In this document: in pieces, positions 19,394 to 27,005 of the stretch
Position numbering within the stretch: the stretch's first letter is position 1
Layout of the letters: each line of letters starts with the position of its first letter
Assembly: GCA_016711925.1 (NCBI GenBank)
Contig: JADJSA010000018.1
Location: 62,001 to 126,000, forward strand
DNA from: Candidatus Methylophosphatis haderslevensis
GTDB taxonomy: Bacteria > Pseudomonadota > Gammaproteobacteria > Burkholderiales > Rhodocyclaceae
Reading direction: 5' to 3'
Length of the DNA stretch: 64,000 nt
Position numbers and translations under genes: made by a program
Notes under the pieces: generated by a model
Told to the model about the DNA's origin: nothing
The model's input: the letters and a program-made list of their open reading frames with translations, nothing else
Databases searched by the model: none

Positions 19394-20110
19394 ATGGCTA
19401 GCTCGGCATCGCTGATACCGGCGCTTGCCGTCGGCGCGATCATCGGCGTGCCGGCGCTGGTGATCTGGCGCCGCTATCGCGACCTGAAGCGCGAGCGTTT
19501 CATTCGCGAACAGCCATTGCCGGTGGGGCTGCTGGACAAGCTGGCCAAGCGGCGGCCCCAGTTCGACCTCAAGCAGCGCGCGCTGGTCGCCCATGCGCTG
19601 CGGCAATTCTTCATCGTCTACCTGCGCGCCAACGGCCGCTACGTCTCGATGCCGTCGCAGGCGGTGGACGACCTGTGGCATGAGTTCATTCTCTACACCA
19701 AGGCTTACCGCGACTATTGCAGACAGGCCTTCGGCCGTTTCTTCGACCACACGCCGGCCGTCGCGCTGGCCGCCGACAAGCGCAGCAACGCCGGCCTGCG
19801 CCGCACCTGGTGGCATGCCTGCAAGGAAGAGCACATCGACCCGCGCAAGCCGAGCCGGCTGCCGCTGCTGTTCGCGATCGACGCCAAGCTGGGCATTGCC
19901 GACGGCTTCGTCTATTCGCCCGACTGCCGCGAAGCCCGCGCCCGCGGCGACAACTCGACCAATTGCGCCGGCGATTTCAGCGACGCGGGCGTCGACGGTT
20001 CGACCGACGGCTTCGGCGACAGCGGTTTCGGCTCGGGCGACGGCGACGGGGGCAGCGACAGCGGCGATGGCGGCGGTTGCGGCGGCGGGGGCTGCGGCGG
20101 CGGCGATTGA
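19394..20110 (+). CDS. Glycine-rich-domain (GRDP-like) protein with Gly/Cys tail
   Basis: The 238-residue protein has one N-terminal TM helix (SLIPALAVGAIIGVPALVIW). The central domain contains VDDLWHEFILYTKAYRDYCR and RTWWHACKEE, the signature of the glycine-rich-domain-containing family. The C-terminal 50 residues are Gly/Asp/Ser-rich and end GGCGGGGCGGGD. The start at 19394 (MASSASLIP) places the TM helix at the N-terminus. The molecular role of bacterial members is unknown; it is probably membrane-anchored with the domain in the cytoplasm. Confidence 0.75.
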   Translation: MASSASLIPALAVGAIIGVPALVIWRRYRDLKRERFIREQPLPVGLLDKLAKRRPQFDLKQRALVAHALRQFFIVYLRANGRYVSMPSQAVDDLWHEFILYTKAYRDYCRQAFGRFFDHTPAVALAADKRSNAGLRRTWWHACKEEHIDPRKPSRLPLLFAIDAKLGIADGFVYSPDCREARARGDNSTNCAGDFSDAGVDGSTDGFGDSGFGSGDGDGGSDSGDGGGCGGGGCGGGD

Positions 20111-20115
20111 GCCTG

Positions 20116-20148
20116 CCGGCCTGCAAGCCGCATGCAATGGCGGTCTGC
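20116..20148 (-). repeat. Intergenic CCATGCGG-family repeat, copy 4 (variant core)
   Basis: On the complement it reads GCAGACCGCCATTGCATGCG and then GCTTGCAGGCCGG. The core is GCATGCGG rather than CCATGCGG. It is inverted relative to the next copy. Confidence 0.6.
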
Positions 20149-20160
20149 GCCGCATGCATG

Positions 20161-20190
20161 CCGGAGAGAGCCATTCCATGCGGCTTTCGG
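20161..20190 (+). repeat. Intergenic CCATGCGG repeat, copy 5
   Basis: It reads CCGGAGAGAGCCATTCCATG and then CGGCTTTCGG. The leading CCGGAGAG is shared with copy 8 at 35870. Confidence 0.6.
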
Positions 20191-20201
20191 CGATGTGCAT
20201 C

Positions 20202-20234
20202 GTGTAGGTCGCCATTCCATGCGGCTCACAGGCC
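20202..20234 (+). repeat. Intergenic CCATGCGG repeat, copy 6
   Basis: It reads TGTAGGTCGCCATTCCATGC and then GGCTCACAGGCC, very close to copy 7 at 25976. Confidence 0.6.
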
Positions 20235-20292
20235 AACCGGTCGGTTCGATTCCATGCCTGGCCGGCCGGGTCCGGCAGACGCGCGGCCGTCG

Positions 20293-21060
20293 TCAGGCGC
20301 CTTCGTCCCCGCCCAGGAAGCCGAAGTGGCGCAAGCCCTCGATGATTCCTTTGGCATGATGCGCCCGCGCCAGGTAGAGCCGCCCGGCCGCGTTACAGCG
20401 AACCCAGCGGAGCAGTTCCGGCCGCGCGTTGCCGACGATGATGCCGCGCTCCTGGCCGACCCCGAACAGGGCGATGTCATTGCCGGAATCGCCGCAGGCG
20501 ACGGTCTGCGCGGCCGCGAAGCCCCACAGCCGGCGCAGATACTGCATCGCCAGTCCCTTGCCGGCGCCAGCCGGCAGGATGTCAAGGTGGCGCTCGCCGC
20601 TATAGACCAGTTGGGTACGCTGGCCGCGCGCCGCCAGCGCAGTATGCAGCCCGGGCAGGATTTCCGCGGCAGCTTGCGCGGCGACGAAATAGCTGATCTT
20701 GTACGGGCGCTGTTCACTGGCCGGCTGCGCCTGCAGATCGCCGAACCCGCCGGCGGCGGCGGCGACCTGTTGCCGATCCCATCCGTCGGCAAGCTGCCCG
20801 GACCAGGCGGGGTCGGCAACGGCCGCGTCGATCTCGAAGTAGATTTCCGTTCCGACCGCGGTGACCAGCGCATCAGGCGGCGGGAGGCCCCGCTCGGCCG
20901 CCAGTTCGTGGTACAGGGTGAGCGAGCGTCCGGTCGAATAGACGACTCTGCTGCCGTGGCGCGCCTTTGACGCGGCGAGAAACCGGTCGAGCTGTCGCAG
21001 CGCGTCGGCGTCGCCTACAAGGGTATCGTCCAGGTCGGTGACCAGCAGGAATCGCGTCAT
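20293..21060 (-). CDS. Sucrose-phosphatase-like HAD hydrolase
   Basis: The 255-residue enzyme shows all HAD motifs: MTRFLLVTDLDDTLVGD at the start, STGRS, a Lys in AGAGKGLAMQYL and CGDSGNDIALF near the end. The cap is the C2B type seen in sucrose-6-phosphate phosphatase and related sugar phosphatases, so a sugar-phosphate substrate is likely. No sucrose- or trehalose-phosphate synthase is nearby. It is divergent from the CBM21-EEP gene, sharing a 146-bp gap, and may belong to the same carbohydrate-related locus. Confidence 0.82.
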   Translation of the reverse strand: MTRFLLVTDLDDTLVGDADALRQLDRFLAASKARHGSRVVYSTGRSLTLYHELAAERGLPPPDALVTAVGTEIYFEIDAAVADPAWSGQLADGWDRQQVAAAAGGFGDLQAQPASEQRPYKISYFVAAQAAAEILPGLHTALAARGQRTQLVYSGERHLDILPAGAGKGLAMQYLRRLWGFAAAQTVACGDSGNDIALFGVGQERGIIVGNARPELLRWVRCNAAGRLYLARAHHAKGIIEGLRHFGFLGGDEGA

Positions 21061-21206
21061 GACGGCATGCCCGTTGCAGCGATTCGGCGCTGCGGCAAGG
21101 GCCGAGCGCGACGCCGGCGGCACGCGTCCGCCGGCAAGTGTACTTGACCATGGGCGGAGGCCAAGCTACCGTCCGCCATCACAACAGGCGATTGGGACTT
21201 GACCCG

Positions 21207-22718
21207 ATGGAAGCCATCGAACTGCTCCAGGCAAGAAACACGATCTCGCGGCACAAGCAACGGCTCCAGCAGGAACTGGTGTTCGTCATGCTCGTCGAGC
21301 ACATGGCGTACGACAAGCAGGTGGAGGTGCACTGGGCTGGCGAAGACCGGGTATGGCATACGCTGCACGCCGAATACGACGGACCCGGCAATGCCAACCG
21401 CGAGGTGTGGCGCGCGCAGGTGATCTTTCATCCGTCGGAAGACGCCTCGCTGCCGGGCGACATCGAGTTTGCGTTGCGCTACCGCACGCAGGGCAAGGAG
21501 TACTGGGACAACAACCATTCGCAAAATTATTTCTCGAATGCGGATTCCGGCGTGCTGCTGGAGCAGAACGCCCGCGTAGTCAATGCCGATTTCAATCCGA
21601 ACCTGCATCAGGGCCAGCGCCACTATCCGGTGACGGTGGCGGTGCGCCACTCGCTGCAGCCCAAGCGGGTTTACCTCCACTGGACCACCGACAACTGGCG
21701 CACCACGCAGGTTACGCCGTGCTTTTTCCGCCGCATGCACTGGGACAAGTCCCGGCGCAGCAGCGCGCGCAATCCCAATCGCTACGATACCAGCATCTGG
21801 GCCACCCAGCTCCACATCGGCGACGCCTTCCGCATCCAGTATTCGATCGCCTGCGAGACGCCGCGGCGCACGATCTGGGACAACAACTTCGGCCACAACT
21901 ATATTGCGCGCCGGCAGCGCCTGAAGATACTCACGCTCAACCTGCACTGCTTTCAGGAAGAGAACCAGGACGCCAAGTTCAGCCAGATCGCGCGCGCGAT
22001 CGACGACATGGACATCGACATCGTCTGCCTGCAGGAAGTCGCCGAGAACTGGTGCGACGGCAAGGGGGACTGGAACTCCAATGCCGCCCGGATCATTCGC
22101 GACCGGCTGCGCCGCCATTACCACCTGCATACCGACTGGTCGCATCTCGGCTTCGACCGCTATCGCGAAGGCATTGCGATCCTCAGCAAGTACGAGTTCC
22201 GGGTGACGGACAGCGGCTATGTCTCCTCGTCGCACGACCCGTTCAGCATCAATTCGCGCAAAGTGGCGATGGCGCAGGTCGATGTGCCGTATTTGGGTAC
22301 CATCAACGTGTTCTCCGCCCATCTGAGCTGGATTTCCGGCGGCTTTCTCGAACAGTTCGAACGGCTGCGCGCGTGGGCCAGCGGGCGCCATGGCGGCCAT
22401 CTCGCGGCCACCTTTCTGTGCGGGGATTTCAACATCAAGGCCGGCGCCGAAGGCTACCAGGCCGTCGTGCGGTCGCGCGAATACGAAGACCAGTTTCTTG
22501 CCGCGACTTCGCACGAGGTGTTCGCGAAGATTTTCCGCCAGCATTCGCCCAACATCGAGCGCCACCTCGCCAAGGATGGCCGCATCGACTACATATTCAA
22601 GCATGGCCAAAGCGCGTTGCACGCCGTTGCGGCCAGGGAACTGTTCACCAATGGCGATCATTACGGCCGCGTATCCGATCACACCGGCTACTGCGTCGAG
22701 TTCGAACCGAACTGGTGA
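21207..22718 (+). CDS. EEP-fold hydrolase with two N-terminal CBM21-like domains
   Basis: The 503-residue protein (ATG at 21207; alternatives GTG 21138 and ATG 21150 lack better ribosome sites) has three parts. Residues about 25-125 and 145-255 each resemble CBM21 starch/glycogen-binding modules: K-V-x-V-x-W strands and the diagnostic WDNNxxxNY (YWDNNHSQNYF and IWDNNFGHNYI). From about 260 an endonuclease/exonuclease/phosphatase domain follows with TLNLHCFQEE, VCLQEV, FSAHLSW, CGDFNIK, RIDYIF and SDHTGY, so metal ligands and catalytic His appear intact. No signal peptide, so it is probably cytoplasmic. The likely activity is a phosphodiesterase or phosphatase brought to glycogen. Confidence 0.8.
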   Translation: MEAIELLQARNTISRHKQRLQQELVFVMLVEHMAYDKQVEVHWAGEDRVWHTLHAEYDGPGNANREVWRAQVIFHPSEDASLPGDIEFALRYRTQGKEYWDNNHSQNYFSNADSGVLLEQNARVVNADFNPNLHQGQRHYPVTVAVRHSLQPKRVYLHWTTDNWRTTQVTPCFFRRMHWDKSRRSSARNPNRYDTSIWATQLHIGDAFRIQYSIACETPRRTIWDNNFGHNYIARRQRLKILTLNLHCFQEENQDAKFSQIARAIDDMDIDIVCLQEVAENWCDGKGDWNSNAARIIRDRLRRHYHLHTDWSHLGFDRYREGIAILSKYEFRVTDSGYVSSSHDPFSINSRKVAMAQVDVPYLGTINVFSAHLSWISGGFLEQFERLRAWASGRHGGHLAATFLCGDFNIKAGAEGYQAVVRSREYEDQFLAATSHEVFAKIFRQHSPNIERHLAKDGRIDYIFKHGQSALHAVAARELFTNGDHYGRVSDHTGYCVEFEPNW

Positions 22719-22848
22719 CATGGCGGCGCCACGCGCGCCGGGCGCGCGAGCGCCTGGTCGATGCCGCTCGCTTGCGGCCCGCACGCCTGCGCAAGCGCCG
22801 GCCGACGCCACCCCGTGCTCAACGAACATGAATCAAGGATAGCCCGAC

Positions 22849-24443
22849 ATGCAATTCGCTGAACAACTCGCGTTTCCGACCGAAGCGAAGCTCGGCAGGA
22901 ACCATTCCCGCACCAATGACTTCAAGGACTTGTTCTACGTACGCCGCGGCGTCATCCGCTTCGACATGTTCTGGGGCGAGGAGCTGAACCTGAAGGTCGT
23001 GCTGAAGGTGCATCGCGCGGACCACACCTGCGAGCACTTTATTGTCGACACCGATGCCTACGACGTGCGCTGGAACCAGCACCGGCGCGTGACCCGCGAC
23101 TTCTTCGTGCATCCGTTTCCGATGAAACACGGACACGTCACGCATGTGAGCTTTTCCTTCATTTGTCATCTGCACGGCCGCTCGATTCCGTCGCAGCACG
23201 ACTACATCTTCATGGAGAGCCACAATTTCGACGACCAGAACCCGCAGCGGCGCGAAGTCACGCTGCACCACGCAACCGCCAACCACTACCACACCCACGA
23301 ACTCGGCGCCGACGAGTTGCAGCGGGACATGGACTGGATCAACCACCATTTCGAGTCGCTGAACCTGGTGCCCAAGTTCACCAAGGGCCAGCCCTACCAC
23401 CCCTACCATCCGAAGCCGTACATCCACGATCGCATCAATGCGACGATCCACCGCCAGCTCGAACGGCCCGACCAGCGGCAGTCGATCAAGGTTTGTGTCG
23501 ACTGCATCGACGACACCGACTTCACCAGCCACCTGATCCACGCCCATGCCTGCGGCGTCAGGGTGCAGTGCATCGTCGACTGGCGCAAGATGACCTTGAC
23601 CAACAGCGACAACTACGTCCGGCTCAAGCGATCGGGCGTCGAGCTGCTCGGCGTGTTCTGCACGCCGAAGGATCGCTGATCGAGGTCGCGCCGGACATGC
23701 ACAACAAGTTCATCATCTTCGGCGACGAGGATGTGATCACCGGCTCGTTCAACATCACCTTCGACCGCTGGTGGGCGAACTGGGAATCGGGAATGACGTT
23801 CCATTCGCGCGGCGTCTGCCGGCTGTTCGACAACATCTTCCAGAGCGTGCGCGGCGGGGTGATCCAGCGCTACGGCATCGACCCGCTGGGCCATTTCAAC
23901 CTGCTTTACACCTTCGGCCGCAACACGGCGATGAACGGCCGCTACTACCGCCCGCACCACGCCATCGTTTCCGAAGTGCACCGCGCGCGCCATTCGATCA
24001 AGCTGTGCCTGTTCCTGATCGGCGAGCTGCTCGGCGAGTTTCATGACAGCGTGATCGACGCGCTGATCCACGCCAAACGGCGCGGCGTCGACGTCAAGAT
24101 CATCCTCAACGGGCATCTCGCCCGCCAGGGCAGCCCCGGCAAGGAACACCCGATGGCGGAGGAACTGCGGCGGCCGCTGCTGCCGGCGGTGCAGCGGCTC
24201 AAGAACGCCGGCATCGGGGTGGCGCTGGTGTATGGCGTCGACGATCTGCCGGTGCCGTATTCGCCGATCCACTCCAAGTACTGCATCTTCGACGACTATC
24301 TGGTGCTCGACGGCAGTTTCAACTGGTACAACGCGTCGGTCTTTTCCCACGATATCGTCATCATCGCGGCGAACCGCGAAGTCGCCCAGCCGTACCTGTT
24401 CGAGTTCGAGCAGATTCTCAGGCGCCTGCGGGTGTTCTGGTAG
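22849..24443 (+). pseudogene. Phospholipase-D superfamily protein, apparent frameshift
   Basis: The first frame (22849-23679) holds an unrecognised N-terminal region of about 150 residues, then a PLD-type domain beginning IKVCVDCIDDTDFTSHLIHA. It stops right after GVELLGVFCTPKDR. Shifting by one base near 23670 continues as SLIEVAPDMHNKFIIFGDED with the first HxK motif (MHNKFIIFGDEDVITGSFN). A second lobe ends with IHSKYCIFDDYLVLDGSFNW. Both HKD halves are therefore present only after the shift. No slippery heptamer is seen at the site, so a missing base (sequencing or mutation) is likelier than programmed frameshifting. It is co-directional with the CBM21-EEP gene (130 bp) and GH13 gene (74 bp). 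Confidence 0.75.
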
Positions 24444-24517
24444 GCGCGGATTTGCGCCGGCGCAACATGCGCCTTCTGGTGGCGGGATAGAATCTGCCCG
24501 TCCACAGGGAGGCCGCA

Positions 24518-25831
24518 TTGAACGACCAGGCAGCGCACCAGACCCCGCATATCTACAACCTCTACCCGCGCCTCGCGGGGCCGATGAACACATGGCCGGC
24601 GCATGCCGCGCGGGCCGCCGCGATGGGCTTCGACTGGCTGTATCTGAACCCGTGGCACTACCCCGGTTTCTCCGGCAGCTGTTACGCGGTGAAGGACTAT
24701 GCGCGGGTCGATCCGCGGCTGCTGCCCGAGGGACACCCGGACCGTCACGACGAGGACGCGATCCGCGGCGACGGCGGCCTGGGCGCACTGCAGGAGGCGC
24801 TGGCGCAGGTTCGCGCCCATGGCCTGCGGCCGATCATGGATCTGGTGATCAACCACACTTCGCGCGATTCGCCGCTGCTCGGCCAGCATCCCGAATGGTA
24901 CGTGCGCGATGCGGAAGGCGGGATCGAGAGCCCGTCGGCGATCGATCCGGCCGACGCGCGCAACGTCACTGTCTGGGGCGATCTGGCCGAGATCGACAAC
25001 GCCAGCTCGGCGGATCGCGACGGCCTGTGGCGGCACTGGATCGGCATCGTCGAACGCGGCGTACAACTGGGCTTCGAGGGCTTCCGCTGCGACGCCGCCT
25101 ACAAGGTGCCGGCCGAACTGTGGCGCGAACTCATTGGCGCCGCCGGCCGCCAACGCGACGGCGTGCTGTTCTTCGGCGAGATTCTCGGTGCGCGGCTCGA
25201 AGAGATCGAGGCGATGCGCGAATCGGGCATTCAATTCACCTTCAACAGTTCGATGTGGTGGGATTTTTCGTCCCCGTGGTGTCTCGAGCAGCAGCGCGCA
25301 CAGCAGCAGGGCGTGCGCTCGGTGAGCTTCCCGGAATCGCACGACACGCTGCGGCGCTGGAGCGAATCGGGCGGGCGGCTCGCCGTGCAGAAGCAGCGCT
25401 ACGCCTTCGCCGCGGCGTTCGCCTCCGGCCTGATGATGCCGGTTGGATACGAGTTCGGCTTCACGCGGCGCATCGACGTGGTGACCACCCAGGCGTGCGA
25501 CTGGGAGAGCCCGAACGCCGATCTCGCAGGATTTATCGGCCGCGTGAACTGGGTGCGGCGCGCCCATCCCGAACTGGCCAGCGAGGCGACGGAGGCCCTC
25601 ACTGCACTCGACAGCGCAACCCTGCTGCTGGAAAAGCGCGCCGGCGACACGACCGGATTCGTCGCGATCAACAAGGACTGGGATGGCGGTCAGGTAATCG
25701 AACTGCCCGAGCCCGCGCGCGGCAGGCGGGTGATCCGCGTCTGCCACGACAACGCGCCCGAGCATGAAACATCCGGCCAGCATCTGGCGCTCGCCCCCGC
25801 CGAGGTGGCGTACCTAGTCTCGGCCGGGTAG
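24518..25831 (+). CDS. GH13 alpha-amylase-family enzyme, short form
   Basis: A TTG at 24518 with AGGGAGG 5-10 bases upstream starts a 437-residue barrel enzyme. It shows GH13 regions: DLVINHTS (108-115), GFEGFRCDAAYKVP with nucleophile D192, FFGEIL with acid/base E221, and ESHDT with H275-D276. The opening HIYNLYPRLAGPMNTWPAHA and WHYPGFSGSCYAVKDYARVD resemble the catalytic domain of GlgE-type maltosyltransferases. The N-terminal domains of GlgE (about 660 residues) are missing. Activity could be hydrolysis or transfer on alpha-1,4-glucans. Context with CBM21 modules supports glycogen as substrate. Confidence 0.83.
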   Translation: MNDQAAHQTPHIYNLYPRLAGPMNTWPAHAARAAAMGFDWLYLNPWHYPGFSGSCYAVKDYARVDPRLLPEGHPDRHDEDAIRGDGGLGALQEALAQVRAHGLRPIMDLVINHTSRDSPLLGQHPEWYVRDAEGGIESPSAIDPADARNVTVWGDLAEIDNASSADRDGLWRHWIGIVERGVQLGFEGFRCDAAYKVPAELWRELIGAAGRQRDGVLFFGEILGARLEEIEAMRESGIQFTFNSSMWWDFSSPWCLEQQRAQQQGVRSVSFPESHDTLRRWSESGGRLAVQKQRYAFAAAFASGLMMPVGYEFGFTRRIDVVTTQACDWESPNADLAGFIGRVNWVRRAHPELASEATEALTALDSATLLLEKRAGDTTGFVAINKDWDGGQVIELPEPARGRRVIRVCHDNAPEHETSGQHLALAPAEVAYLVSAG

Positions 25832-25920
25832 CGGTTGTGGCAAAGCCTGCGTTCACCGGGCGCGCAGGCAGCGAGCCGACCCCGCAGCATCGGCCGAAAG
25901 CCGCACCGGACAAGGGTCTG

Positions 25921-25934
25921 CGAGGCATGCCTCG
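25921..25934. repeat. Perfect 14-bp palindrome
   Basis: CGAGGCATGCCTCG is perfectly self-complementary. It lies in the 197-bp gap between the convergent GH13 and panE genes, which is otherwise free of genes and ends with a CCATGCGG repeat copy. No T-tract follows. Confidence 0.45.
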
Positions 25935-25975
25935 CCAGAAGCCGCACCAGCTGGACCTCTCCGGCCGACACACTG

Positions 25976-26008
25976 CGTAGACCGCCATTCCATGCGCCTT
26001 CCAGGCCA
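25976..26008 (+). repeat. Intergenic CCATGCGG-family repeat, copy 7 (variant core)
   Basis: It reads GCGTAGACCGCCATTCCATG and then CGCCTTCCAGGCC. It differs from copy 6 mainly by a C at the eighth core base. Confidence 0.6.
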
Positions 26009-26028
26009 GGCGGCAAAGCGAAACCGGA

Positions 26029-26988
26029 TCAGCCCCTGACTTCGCGCGCCCGCCGCAGGTCGCGCACTTGCAGATGCACCCAGGCGGCATCGAGCAGGCT
26101 GGCGTCATGGCCGGCCGCGCGCACGCGCGCCAGCATGTCACCGACGATGTGGGCGGATTCGATGCGCCCGCCGCTTTCCAGGTCGCGCAGCATCGAGGCG
26201 GTGAGGGGGGAGCCGGGCTGGGTCAACGTTTTCAGCGTGGATGCCGCGACCTTGGGCCGCGAGGGTTTGCCGGCCGCGGCGGCCGCGGACTCGCATTCGG
26301 CCAGCATGCGCTCTGCCAGTGCCGCGCCGCCTGGTGCGGCGACGATGTCACCGACCGAGCCGCGCATCAGCGTGGTCATGCCGGCCAGCGTGGCGAGGAA
26401 GACGAATTTCTCCCAGATTTCCTGATCGATGTCGTCGACCAGCCGTGCATCCACCGGCGTCTGGCCGAACGCGCCGTGCAGCCGGTCGAGCACCGCCTGG
26501 CCGGCGGCGGCGTTGCCCGGGCGCAGGCCGTAGGTGATGCGATGCACGTCGGTGAGCTGGCGCACCACGCCTTCGCGCGTCAGCACGCCGGCGATATGAC
26601 AACAGCCGCCGAGCACGCGCGCCGCACCGAATTCGCGGTCGAGCCGCTCAAAGTGCGCCAGCCCGTTCAAAACCGGCAGGATCAGCGTGTCGGCACGCAG
26701 CGCCGGCGCGATCGATTCGATCGCCGAATCGAGGTCGTAAGCCTTGCAGGTCAACAGCACCAGATCGTAGTCGGGGCGCAGCGCGGCCTGCACCACCGTG
26801 CGCACGGGCAGCGCGAATCCGCCGTGCGGGCTGTCGACGCGCAAACCTTCGGCCGCCAGCCGTTCGGCGCGCGCCGGGCGCACCAGAAAGCTGACATCGA
26901 CGCTCGCTTTGCCGAGTTGCGCCGCCTCGGCCAGACGCCCGCCGAAATACCCGCCGGTCGCACCGGCGCCGAGAACCAGAATCTTCAT
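26029..26988 (-). CDS. panE: 2-dehydropantoate 2-reductase (ketopantoate reductase)
   Basis: The 319-residue protein begins MKILVLGAGATGGYFGGRLA, the NADP-binding loop of the ApbA/PanE family. The C-terminal helical domain has EIWEKFVFLATLAGMTTLMR with the family Lys and RPKVAASTLKTLTQPGSPLT with the conserved S-x-M segment that follows (SMLRDLESGGRIE). It would reduce ketopantoate to pantoate in coenzyme A synthesis. The family has paralogs with other 2-keto acid substrates, so the substrate is probable rather than certain. It lies 17 bp downstream of uvrD on the same strand. Confidence 0.85.
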   Translation of the reverse strand: MKILVLGAGATGGYFGGRLAEAAQLGKASVDVSFLVRPARAERLAAEGLRVDSPHGGFALPVRTVVQAALRPDYDLVLLTCKAYDLDSAIESIAPALRADTLILPVLNGLAHFERLDREFGAARVLGGCCHIAGVLTREGVVRQLTDVHRITYGLRPGNAAAGQAVLDRLHGAFGQTPVDARLVDDIDQEIWEKFVFLATLAGMTTLMRGSVGDIVAAPGGAALAERMLAECESAAAAAGKPSRPKVAASTLKTLTQPGSPLTASMLRDLESGGRIESAHIVGDMLARVRAAGHDASLLDAAWVHLQVRDLRRAREVRG

Positions 26989-27005
26989 GGCCTGCTCCAG
27001 AATCT

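Noticed and set aside
23640..23700. Programmed -1 ribosomal frameshift in the PLD gene
   Set aside because: No X-XXY-YYZ slippery heptamer and no obvious downstream structure; a missing base is simpler.
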